5,736 bases of DNA, taken from NCBI GenBank assembly GCA_030696545.1, contig JAUYSA010000046.1, forward strand, positions 1-5,736. Direction: 5' to 3'. Of this stretch, positions 1 to 5,039 are shown piece after piece. Origin of the DNA: Hyphomonadaceae bacterium (GTDB lineage: Bacteria > Pseudomonadota > Alphaproteobacteria > Caulobacterales > Hyphomonadaceae). A program made the position numbers and the translations under genes. Positions within the stretch are counted from its first letter, which is position 1. The number at the start of each line of letters is the position of its first letter. The notes under the pieces are model-generated. The model worked only from the letters and a program-made list of their open reading frames with translations. It searched no databases and was not told where the DNA came from.

Positions 1-1
1 G

Positions 2-346
2 CTGATCGGCCAGGTCGGCAACCAGCTCGGCGCCGCCCAAGCGCAGCTGACCAGTGTCGGCACCCAGTCCGCCGACCAGAAGCTGGCGACATTCCTGCTT
101 GCGGTCGCGGACGTCTCCGACGGGCGAGACGCCGAGTTCGATCTGCCGATGCGTCGAAGCGAGATGGCCGAGTTTCTTGGCATGCGCCTCGAAACCGTTT
201 CCCGGAAGATGTCCGACTTCCAGCGTCGGAAATGGGTGAAAATGGTGTCGATGTACCGCTTCCGCGTGCTCAACCGTGGCGCGCTCGAATGCCTGGCCGC
301 AGGCGGCGACCTGGAGGAGGCCGGCTTCGCGATGCTGCCCGCCTGA
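2..346 (+). CDS. Crp/Fnr-family transcriptional regulator, C-terminal part (5' end outside window)
   Basis: Transcription factor of the Crp/Fnr family. Only the last 114 residues are visible, and the frame is open to the left edge. They comprise the end of the dimerisation helix and the winged helix-turn-helix. The DNA-binding part is at about residues 48-79 of the fragment. It starts with the typical D-L-P-M-x-R-x-E-M-A-E-F-L-G segment, followed by the recognition helix with E64-T-V-S67-R68. In E. coli FNR the equivalent Glu, Ser and Arg read the TTGAT half-site (established for the family). This points to FNR/FixK-type rather than CRP-type specificity. The sensor domain is not in the window, so I cannot tell whether it carries an N-terminal Fe-S cluster (FnrL-like) or lacks one (FixK-like). 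It is separated from the next gene by a terminator, so it is transcribed independently. FNR-type boxes lie before two downstream genes, which makes it a candidate local regulator. Confidence 0.9.
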   Translation: MIGQVGNQLGAAQAQLTSVGTQSADQKLATFLLAVADVSDGRDAEFDLPMRRSEMAEFLGMRLETVSRKMSDFQRRKWVKMVSMYRFRVLNRGALECLAAGGDLEEAGFAMLPA

Positions 347-371
347 GCGGTCGTGCTGCTGGTCCGATACC

Positions 372-405
372 GAGGCGCGGGTTCAACCCGCGCCTCCTTC
401 TTTTT
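372..405 (+). terminator. Intrinsic (Rho-independent) terminator of the Crp/Fnr regulator gene
   Basis: A perfect 11-bp GC-rich stem (372-382 pairs with 386-396) with a 3-nt loop is followed at once by a pyrimidine tract ending in five T. It begins 25 bp after the regulator stop codon. It isolates that gene from the stress-protein operon. Confidence 0.88.
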
Positions 406-540
406 GCCTTTCGACTCTTGATTTGCGCGACGTCGCCTGCGGCTGGCGGACGAGAGCGCGCGCCTGAAGGCTTCTCTCCTTTGGCGCCGAACGCCCCTCG
501 TCCCTCCAGGCGCGCGGCGTGTGCGTTTTATCCGGGGAGT

Positions 541-554
541 TTGACCTGCATCAC
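541..554 (+). promoter_or_regulatory. FNR/FixK-type operator upstream of universal stress protein 1
   Basis: TTGACCTGCATCAC matches the FNR/FixK pattern TTGAY-N4-RTCAA at every defined base except the last. Its centre (547.5) is 58.5 bp before the GTG start at 606. For a class II activator site centred at -41.5, transcription would begin near 589, just before the ribosome binding site. A weak -10-like GAATAT lies at 577-582. It shares 12 of 14 bases with the reverse complement of the box at 2943-2956. Function is inferred from the motif and its spacing. Confidence 0.6.
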
Positions 555-593
555 GTATCCTGTTGCCGCCCCAGGAGAATATCCAGGAAGCAT

Positions 594-599
594 AGGAGA
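594..599 (+). promoter_or_regulatory. Ribosome binding site that fixes the start of universal stress protein 1
   Basis: AGGAGA lies 6 nt before GTG 606. The frame is open further upstream to an ATG at 519, but that ATG has no comparable site and would place the operator inside the coding region. Confidence 0.75.
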
Positions 600-605
600 C
601 GTACC

Positions 606-1439
606 GTGAGCTTCAGAGACATCCTGGCCGTTGTCACGTCGCAGGTGCAGAATGAGCACGTGATCGCCTTTGCAGAAAGGTTCACGAGTCAGATGGCTGG
701 CCGGCTGGCGGCCGCGGTGGTGAACTGGCAGCCAAGTGTGGCGCCGGTGGATGGTTTTGTCGTTGATCCGCTCTATGGGCAGCTGGTGGTGGATGCACGC
801 GCGCACCTCGGCGAAGAAGCCGGAAAGCTCAAGGCGCGTCTCGCGAAAGCCGCCAACCCGGCCACCGTCGAGTCTTATCTCGTCGAGTTTGGCGCAGCCG
901 GTTCAGTGATCGGCCTTCGCGCCCGTCATGCTGACGTTTGCATCGTCGCGCGGCCCTCGCGGACAAACAAGGAGGCGGCGCAGGCCATTCTGGAAGCGGC
1001 GCTGTTCGAATCAGGCCGCCCGGTGATCATTGTCCCGCCGGAATGGAAGGGCTCCAGCATCGGCAAGCATATCCTGTTCGCCTGGAAGCCGACCCGTGAA
1101 GCGGCGAGGGCGCTGGCTGATGCCGACGAACTGATTCTGGGCGCCGAGCGCGTCAGCGTGGTGACGGTCGACGCCAGGCTCTCGCGCGGCTATGGCGAGC
1201 AGCCGGGGGCCGATATCGCCGCGCACCTGGCGTATCGGGGCGCCGCTGTCGACCTGATCAACCTGGATTCGGGGGACCGCTCTGAGACCGACGCGATCCT
1301 CGGCCAGGCACTGGCTGTCGGCGCCGACCTCATCGTCATGGGCGGGTATGGCCGGCCCCGCCTGAGCGAATTCATCTTCGGCGGCGTCACACGCGAAATC
1401 CTGCAGGCTGCAAGCATTCCCATCCTGATGGCGCACTGA
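606..1439 (+). CDS. Universal stress protein, tandem UspA domains (USP 1)
   Basis: Cytoplasmic protein of the universal stress protein (UspA) family, 277 residues, made of two fused USP domains. Members bind ATP/AMP and support survival under starvation, oxidative or low-oxygen stress; the exact role of this one is unknown. Domain 1 covers about residues 2-145, starting F-R-D-I-L-A-V-V. It lacks both the usual Asp after the first strand and the glycine loop, so it probably does not bind nucleotide. Domain 2 covers about 150-277 and carries G246-x2-G249-x9-G259-G-V-T262, a form of the G-x2-G-x9-G-[S/T] phosphate-binding motif. It ends with the family-typical P-I-L-M-x-H. The GTG start is chosen because of the AGGAGA site and because the USP fold begins immediately after it. 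USP 2 at 3006-3839 is a paralogue of identical length. A FNR-type box upstream suggests induction at low oxygen. The downstream neighbour follows after 89 bp without a visible terminator. Confidence 0.93.
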   Translation: MSFRDILAVVTSQVQNEHVIAFAERFTSQMAGRLAAAVVNWQPSVAPVDGFVVDPLYGQLVVDARAHLGEEAGKLKARLAKAANPATVESYLVEFGAAGSVIGLRARHADVCIVARPSRTNKEAAQAILEAALFESGRPVIIVPPEWKGSSIGKHILFAWKPTREAARALADADELILGAERVSVVTVDARLSRGYGEQPGADIAAHLAYRGAAVDLINLDSGDRSETDAILGQALAVGADLIVMGGYGRPRLSEFIFGGVTREILQAASIPILMAH

Positions 1440-1528
1440 TCCTTCCGGGGCTGGAGTCGTTTGGCATCGACGGCGGATCCGGGTCGCATAACGCCGGAGT
1501 TGCGGACTTCGGATCGTCTGGAGGTCTC

Positions 1529-2395
1529 ATGGTGCATCATCTGAACGCTCACATCGCCATCCGCTTGCGCGAGATGGGCGACCTTCTGGAACATCAGGGG
1601 GAAGGTGGCTTCCGGACACAGGCGTATCGGCGCGCGGCATCCGTGCTTGAGCAACTGAGAGAGCCTGTAGACGAAATCCTGTCCCGTGCAAGCCGGCAGG
1701 GTCTAATCGCGCTTCCCGCAATCGGCCCCGGGATTGCGGCTGCTGTCGCCGAGATGTGCGCGACCGGCCGCTGGTCGGCGCTTGATCGATTGACCGGAAA
1801 GCTCGATCCCGAGGCCTTGCTGAGAACAGTGCCGGGTATTGGGCCACAACTGGCGAGGCGGTTGCATGTCGGGCTTCATGTTGAAACCCTGGAAGACCTC
1901 GAGCTAGCCGCGCATGACGGACGCCTCGACCGGTTGATGGGATTTGGCCCGAAGCGGCTTGAGGCAATCCGCAGCTCAATGAGCGAGCGCCTTCGGCTTT
2001 TGAAGAGGCGGCCCGCGCCTGGTCGCGCACCCGGGGTGCGCGTCCTGCTCACCGTCGATGCAGCTTATCGGAACAAGGCGCGGCGAAACGAACTGAAGCT
2101 GATCGCCCCGCGGCGGTTCAATCCAAAGGGTCTCGCGTGGTTGCCTGTGATGCACACGCGCTACAGGGGCTGGCACTTCACGGCGATGTACTCGAACACG
2201 GCCCGGGCCTATCAGCTCAACAAGTCGAGGGACTGGGTGCTGATCTTTGCGACCAGCAATCTCGAGTCTGACTGGCAATGCACGGTGGTGACGGAAACAC
2301 GCGGCGCGCTCAAGGGCAGGCGCGTGGTGCGGGGGAGGGAGGCCGAATGCGCGCGGATCTACGCGCGTGTATCCCTCGCGCGGAGCGCCGCGTGA
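1529..2395 (+). CDS. Helix-hairpin-helix DNA-binding protein, PolX N-terminal-like, without polymerase domain
   Basis: 288-residue protein. The first ~160 residues resemble the N-terminal 8-kDa region of family X DNA polymerases: N-A-H-I-A near residue 6, the D-L-L-E-x-Q-G-E stretch at 18-25, and F-R-T-Q-A-Y-R-R-A-A at 28-37. Helix-hairpin-helix motifs follow at about 62-73 (P-A-I-G-P-G), 102-113 (P-G-I-G-P-Q) and 137-148 (G-F-G-P-K). Such motifs grip the DNA backbone, typically at gaps or 5' phosphates. The polymerase palm with its Asp pair and the PHP exonuclease domain are absent. About residues 170-280 form a different domain, rich in Arg and Trp, with A-P-R-R-F-N-P, W-H-F-T-A-M-Y-S-N-T-A-R-A and V-V-T-E-T-R-G. 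I remember this block from uncharacterised alphaproteobacterial proteins of the same architecture but cannot name its function. GGAGGT at 1520-1525 precedes the ATG; GTG 1532 is an alternative start. The stop overlaps the next start (GTGA), implying translational coupling. Catalytic activity is not indicated; a DNA repair or DNA-binding role is inference. Confidence 0.85.
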   Translation: MVHHLNAHIAIRLREMGDLLEHQGEGGFRTQAYRRAASVLEQLREPVDEILSRASRQGLIALPAIGPGIAAAVAEMCATGRWSALDRLTGKLDPEALLRTVPGIGPQLARRLHVGLHVETLEDLELAAHDGRLDRLMGFGPKRLEAIRSSMSERLRLLKRRPAPGRAPGVRVLLTVDAAYRNKARRNELKLIAPRRFNPKGLAWLPVMHTRYRGWHFTAMYSNTARAYQLNKSRDWVLIFATSNLESDWQCTVVTETRGALKGRRVVRGREAECARIYARVSLARSAA

Positions 2396-2856
2396 GCGGC
2401 GCCGGTGCGCCTCACAGCATCGACCTGCGTCTGCAGAGTCTTGATCAGCTCTTCGATCCTTTTCCTCTCCCGACGCGCGATCTCGCGCGCGGCGCGGAGG
2501 ACTATATCGTCGGCTGGGCGCTCGAGCTTCCCGCCGACGCCCGGCTCGAGCTTCGGATTTACCTGAGCGAGGCCGCGTCAGGCGGCGACCTGAACCTGCC
2601 GGGGCTTCGCGCGTCGGTGGCAGGTTATTTCAACTATCGCGCGCGGCGCACAGGAGCCGACATGCGGGAGTTGCTTGCGATCGCCCGTCGATCGCTTGCG
2701 ATAGGCTTTTGCGTGCTCGCTCTCTGCATAGGCGCGCGACAGCTGCTCAGGGACATGCTTCCCGAGGTGGCCATCACCGGCTTTCTTGCCGAAGGGCTTG
2801 TCATCGTCGGATGGGTCGCAAACTGGCGGCCGATCGACATCCTTCTCTACGAGTGA
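2392..2856 (+). CDS. Two-helix membrane protein of unknown function, ending at an in-frame TGA
   Basis: Uncharacterised 154-residue protein. The first ~95 residues are soluble and acidic, with H-S-I-D-L-R-L-Q-S-L-D-Q-L-F at 8-21 and E-D-Y-I-V-G-W-A at 36-43. Two hydrophobic stretches follow, at about 101-118 and 126-145, so it is probably an inner-membrane protein with a cytoplasmic N-domain. The GTG start overlaps the preceding stop by 4 bp, and GGAG at 2382-2385 precedes it. The frame is open upstream to 2278, but that part only shadows the preceding gene. The protein stops right after W-R-P-I-D-I-L-L-Y-E. The frame goes on past the TGA with W-P-L-A-R-R-R-R-L-F-Q-R-L-A-E-A-P-V-D-V to a TGA at 2944-2946. 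From memory, relatives read ...L-Y-[D/E]-W-W-P... and then a basic L-x-x-R-L-x-x-x-P-V segment. The first Trp codon therefore seems to have become a stop. The product may be a slightly shortened functional protein or a fresh nonsense mutant. Function is unknown. Confidence 0.75.
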   Translation: MSGAGAPHSIDLRLQSLDQLFDPFPLPTRDLARGAEDYIVGWALELPADARLELRIYLSEAASGGDLNLPGLRASVAGYFNYRARRTGADMRELLAIARRSLAIGFCVLALCIGARQLLRDMLPEVAITGFLAEGLVIVGWVANWRPIDILLYE

Positions 2857-2946
2857 TGGCCGCTTGCGCGTCGGCGCAGGCTGTTTCAGCGCCTGGCGGA
2901 AGCGCCTGTCGACGTCCAGCCTTCAGGCGCGCGCAGCACGGCTTGA
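2857..2946 (+). pseudogene. C-terminal tail of the membrane protein, cut off by an in-frame stop
   Basis: 29 codons in the same frame directly after TGA 2854-2856, beginning W-P-L-A-R-R-R-R-L-F and ending at a second TGA (2944-2946). The basic run followed by L-F-Q-R-L-A-E-A-P-V-D-V fits the cytoplasmic tail remembered for this family. It has no start codon or ribosome binding site of its own, so it would be made only by readthrough. The FNR-type box at 2943-2956 overlaps its end. Confidence 0.5.
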
Positions 2947-2956
2947 TGCCGGTCAA
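2943..2956 (+). promoter_or_regulatory. FNR/FixK-type operator upstream of universal stress protein 2
   Basis: TTGATGCCGGTCAA fits TTGAY-N4-RTCAA at every defined position and differs from the E. coli FNR consensus by one base. Its centre (2949.5) is 56.5 bp before the ATG at 3006. A class II arrangement would place the transcription start near 2991, immediately before AGGAGG, with a weak -10-like CATAGC at 2977-2982. Its reverse complement matches the box at 541-554 at 12 of 14 bases. Binding is inferred, not shown. Confidence 0.68.
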
Positions 2957-2993
2957 GCCGGCGCTCGCGGACCGGGCATAGCCTGAGATGATC

Positions 2994-2999
2994 AGGAGG
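2994..2999 (+). promoter_or_regulatory. Ribosome binding site that fixes the start of universal stress protein 2
   Basis: A perfect AGGAGG with 6-nt spacing to ATG 3006. An in-frame ATG at 2988 lies upstream of this site and would put the site inside the coding region, so it is less likely. Confidence 0.8.
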
Positions 3000-3005
3000 C
3001 CCGGA

Positions 3006-3839
3006 ATGTATCGCAGCATACTCGTCCACGTCGACAGTTCCGCAGCCGGACGAACGCGTGTCGCCGCAGCGGCCGAACTGGCTACCCGGTTTTCCTGCAC
3101 GCTGACAGGGGCGTTCCTGAGTTCGTCGCGCCTTCCCAGATATCTCGTCGGCGATGTGCTCACACCGATTCCGCAGGACGTGCAGGACGGCTACGTGCAG
3201 GAGCGCCAGACCGCGATCGCGGCGGCCAGCAAGGCGGCGAAGGAAGTCTTCGCCTCTGTCATCCCGCACGATGTCCGAACCCATTGGCTCGATATCGACG
3301 GATATAACGATGACCGGCTGATCGCCTGCGCCAAGCGCCATGATCTCGTGATCCTGCCGCCGGAAATCACGCCAGCCTTCACCAACCACGTCATACCGGC
3401 GGCCCGGGTCGGAATGGCATCCGGCGGACCGGTGCTGGTCTTAAAGCACGGGGGCTTTCCTATCCCCCTCGGCAGGAAGGTCCTCATCGCCTGGAACGAA
3501 TCCCGCGAAGCGGTCAGGGCCGTACGCGATGCCTGGCCCCTTCTGGAGACTGCGAGCGAAATCCATCTTCTGCAGGTCGGCCCTGCCGCCACGCGCGCAA
3601 TCGACGCGCTCATGCAACGTCAGCTGGCTGATCATGAATGTCCGCCTGCGACGCTTCACGTCGATGATGGCGGAGACACAGCTGTCGAGGACATCATTCG
3701 CCTGCATGTAGGTCGCACCGGTGCAGACCTCGTGGTGCTTGGCCTCTATGGACATTCCCGGTTGCGCGAGCTGGTCATGGGCGGCGTCAGCCGCAGCCTG
3801 CTTTCGGATCCGCCGATGCCCCTCATCATGTCGCACTGA
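3006..3839 (+). CDS. Universal stress protein, tandem UspA domains (USP 2)
   Basis: 277-residue tandem universal stress protein, paralogue of USP 1 and of the same length. Domain 1 starts M-Y-R-S-I-L-V-H-V-D; this Asp is the residue that usually contacts the nucleotide in UspA folds, and it is missing in USP 1. The glycine loop of domain 1 is not recognisable, its place being taken by P-P-E-I-T-P-A-F-T-N-H-V. Domain 2 begins near residue 158 (G-R-K-V-L-I-A-W-N-E-S-R-E-A). It carries G246-x2-G249-x9-G259-G-V-S262, at the same residue numbers as in USP 1, and ends P-L-I-M-S-H. Expected role: cytoplasmic ATP/AMP-binding stress protein. The FNR-type box and AGGAGG upstream indicate its own low-oxygen-responsive promoter. 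The two cytochrome genes follow in the same direction with no terminator seen between, so they are probably co-transcribed. The specific physiological function is unknown. Confidence 0.94.
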   Translation: MYRSILVHVDSSAAGRTRVAAAAELATRFSCTLTGAFLSSSRLPRYLVGDVLTPIPQDVQDGYVQERQTAIAAASKAAKEVFASVIPHDVRTHWLDIDGYNDDRLIACAKRHDLVILPPEITPAFTNHVIPAARVGMASGGPVLVLKHGGFPIPLGRKVLIAWNESREAVRAVRDAWPLLETASEIHLLQVGPAATRAIDALMQRQLADHECPPATLHVDDGGDTAVEDIIRLHVGRTGADLVVLGLYGHSRLRELVMGGVSRSLLSDPPMPLIMSH

Positions 3840-4046
3840 CAATAGACGGATGGCGATCCAGTGAAGCAATCACCAGCAGCATGGCGCGGAGTTTCGGGCC
3901 AGATCCGCTCGGCGGACCCGGCAGGAGCCGCTCAAGGGGATGCTCATGACGAAAGTCTGGCTGCGCGGGCTCGCCATGAAATAGCCGAACATCCTGCCGA
4001 GACGGTCGCGCTGGTCGCGATGACAATTGCAGTCGCAAGGCTGTGG
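3840..4046 (+). other. Spacer or N-terminal extension between USP 2 and the first cytochrome
   Basis: This stretch is open in the cytochrome frame from GTG 3861. It would encode a mostly polar segment followed by a short hydrophobic run with V-A-L-V-A-M-T-I-A-V-A. I see no terminator, operator or good ribosome binding site in it. Third-position GC is about 55% by my count, against about 67% in the mature cytochrome part, which is weak evidence for non-coding. Confidence 0.4.
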
Positions 4047-4493
4047 ATGCGCCGTGAACGCGCCTTCACGTTTCGTCCGGGCGGCAGCCGGCGCAAGCGC
4101 GCCATCGTTCCGATGGCGCTGATGGCGGCCATCTGCCTGTTGATGATGACAGGCTGCGTTCAGGACCCTGCGGGGATGGCGGCCAGTTCGGAAAGCGAGC
4201 GCAAGGGTTGGGGTGGGGTTGGCGTGGATGCCGACCCTGGGCAAATCGCGGACGGACAGCGAATTGCGCAGCGCGAGTGCGCATCATGCCATTCCATAGA
4301 CGCCAGTTCTGTCAGTCCCATCCAGTCGGCGCCTCCGTTGCGGGACGTTCTTGCGATGAATGACCCGGATTTTCTGGCGTATCGCTTCATTGATGCGATG
4401 CGGATCGGGCATGACGAGATGCCGCTGTTTGATTTCGACATTCATTCAGCCGACGCCCTGATCGCCTACATCAAGTCGATAAATGGGAACTAA
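4047..4493 (+). CDS. Class I cytochrome c, predicted lipoprotein (start uncertain)
   Basis: Small electron-transfer protein, 148 residues from ATG 4047. A basic stretch (R-R-K-R at 15-18) and a hydrophobic segment lead to L-L-M-M-T-G-C37, a lipobox-like site. The mature protein is therefore probably lipid-anchored and faces the periplasm. The heme site is C78-A-S-C81-H82 and the likely sixth ligand is Met125 in G-H-D-E-M-P. The end, D-A-L-I-A-Y-I-K-S-I, is the usual C-terminal helix of cytochrome c. AAGG at 4037-4040 is a weak ribosome binding site. The same frame is open back to GTG 3861 (210 residues), 21 bp after USP 2. That longer form has an extra hydrophobic stretch but would bury the lipobox at residue 99, and the extra codons are less GC-rich at third positions. 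ATG 4020 and ATG 4113 are other options. The next cytochrome gene starts 5 bp after the stop, so the two form an operon. Partner oxidase or reductase is unknown. Confidence 0.85.
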   Translation: MRRERAFTFRPGGSRRKRAIVPMALMAAICLLMMTGCVQDPAGMAASSESERKGWGGVGVDADPGQIADGQRIAQRECASCHSIDASSVSPIQSAPPLRDVLAMNDPDFLAYRFIDAMRIGHDEMPLFDFDIHSADALIAYIKSINGN

Positions 4494-4497
4494 TCTC

Positions 4498-4881
4498 ATG
4501 CGGTGGTCTGGAGTAGACAGGTTTCGGTCCAACAGGCATGCGCGCCGCCACCTGATCGCTTGTGCGGTGACGTCGCTGGCGCTGACTGTCGCCGGCGCAG
4601 GCGTGGGCGATGCGCAAGAACTTGGCAATGCCGCGCGGGGCCGGGTGTTGGCTGGCGACCTTTGCGCGGATTGCCATCTGACTGAGCCTGGCGCCGGCAA
4701 ATCACCCTCGGCAGCTGCTCCTCCTTTTGCTGAGGTCGCAAAGACAAGAGGCATGACGGCGATGGCGCTGACTGTCTGGCTTCGAACAAGTCATCCAAGC
4801 ATGCCGAACATCATGCTGAGACCTGACACAGCAGATGACATCATTGCCTATATCCTGAGCCTGCGGGCACGAACCCCATGA
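4498..4881 (+). CDS. Class I cytochrome c, secreted
   Basis: 127-residue periplasmic electron carrier. The N-terminus has a basic region (R-H-A-R-R-H, 13-18) and a hydrophobic core ending G-V-G-D-A39|Q, a normal signal peptidase I site. The mature protein would be about 88 residues, typical of a minimal cytochrome c. Heme attachment is C56-A-D-C59-H60, the likely axial Met is Met102 in H-P-S-M-P, and the C-terminal helix is D-D-I-I-A-Y-I-L-S-L. It resembles the preceding cytochrome in layout (A-P-P before the middle helix, H-x-x-M-P loop), so the two are probably diverged duplicates. ATG 4498 is preferred because GGGAA (4485-4489) lies 8 nt upstream; ATG 4483, overlapping the previous stop, is the alternative. 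It is the last clearly intact gene of the operon. It would pass electrons between a quinol-linked complex and a terminal oxidase or reductase, but no partner is encoded here. Confidence 0.9.
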   Translation: MRWSGVDRFRSNRHARRHLIACAVTSLALTVAGAGVGDAQELGNAARGRVLAGDLCADCHLTEPGAGKSPSAAAPPFAEVAKTRGMTAMALTVWLRTSHPSMPNIMLRPDTADDIIAYILSLRARTP

Positions 4882-5039
4882 GCGGTTCGTCCGCCAAGAG
4901 GGCGTGGCGGACAGCTGCGCACCATGGCTGCGTGACACACGCATCTGACATACCAACGGACAGCCGAAAAGCCGTCAGGTCGGTGCTAGAACGAGGCGAG
5001 ATGGCCCACCTCAAGGGGAGCGGCGAGGTCCTTGTATAA
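4878..5039 (+). CDS. Possible truncated gene following the cytochromes (53 codons)
   Basis: ATG 4878 overlaps the cytochrome TGA by ATGA, an arrangement common between coupled genes. The frame begins M-S-G-S-S-A-K-R-A-W-R and stays open for 53 codons to TAA 5037-5039. Its last third runs antisense to the transposase tail, so any original gene would have been cut by the insertion element. I recognise no family, and no ribosome binding site is evident. It may be a chance frame. Confidence 0.2.
   Translation: MSGSSAKRAWRTAAHHGCVTHASDIPTDSRKAVRSVLERGEMAHLKGSGEVLV
4889..4912 (+). other. Small hairpin just after the second cytochrome gene
   Basis: GTCCGCC (4889-4895) and GGCGGAC (4906-4912) can form a 7-bp stem with a 10-nt loop, 8 bp after the stop codon. 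There is no T-tract, so it is not a standard intrinsic terminator. It could stabilise the 3' end or be chance. Confidence 0.3.

Noticed and set aside
418..431. TTGATTTGCGCGAC as another FNR box
   Set aside because: Only the left half-site matches; the right half (GCGAC) does not resemble ATCAA, and it lies far from the stress-protein start.
2854..2856. TGA read as tryptophan (alternative genetic code)
   Set aside because: TGA is the plausible terminator of the regulator, the HhH protein, both USPs and the second cytochrome here; a code change is not supported.
2856..2981. Short + frame starting at ATG 2856 (TGATG overlap with the membrane protein stop)
   Set aside because: Its Ala/Ser/Arg-rich translation looks like a high-GC shadow; the alternative frame gives the family-like basic tail.
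1011..3869. Several long minus-strand frames opposite the USP, HhH and membrane protein genes
   Set aside because: They lie antisense to well-recognised proteins, have no family features, and are expected in high-GC DNA.
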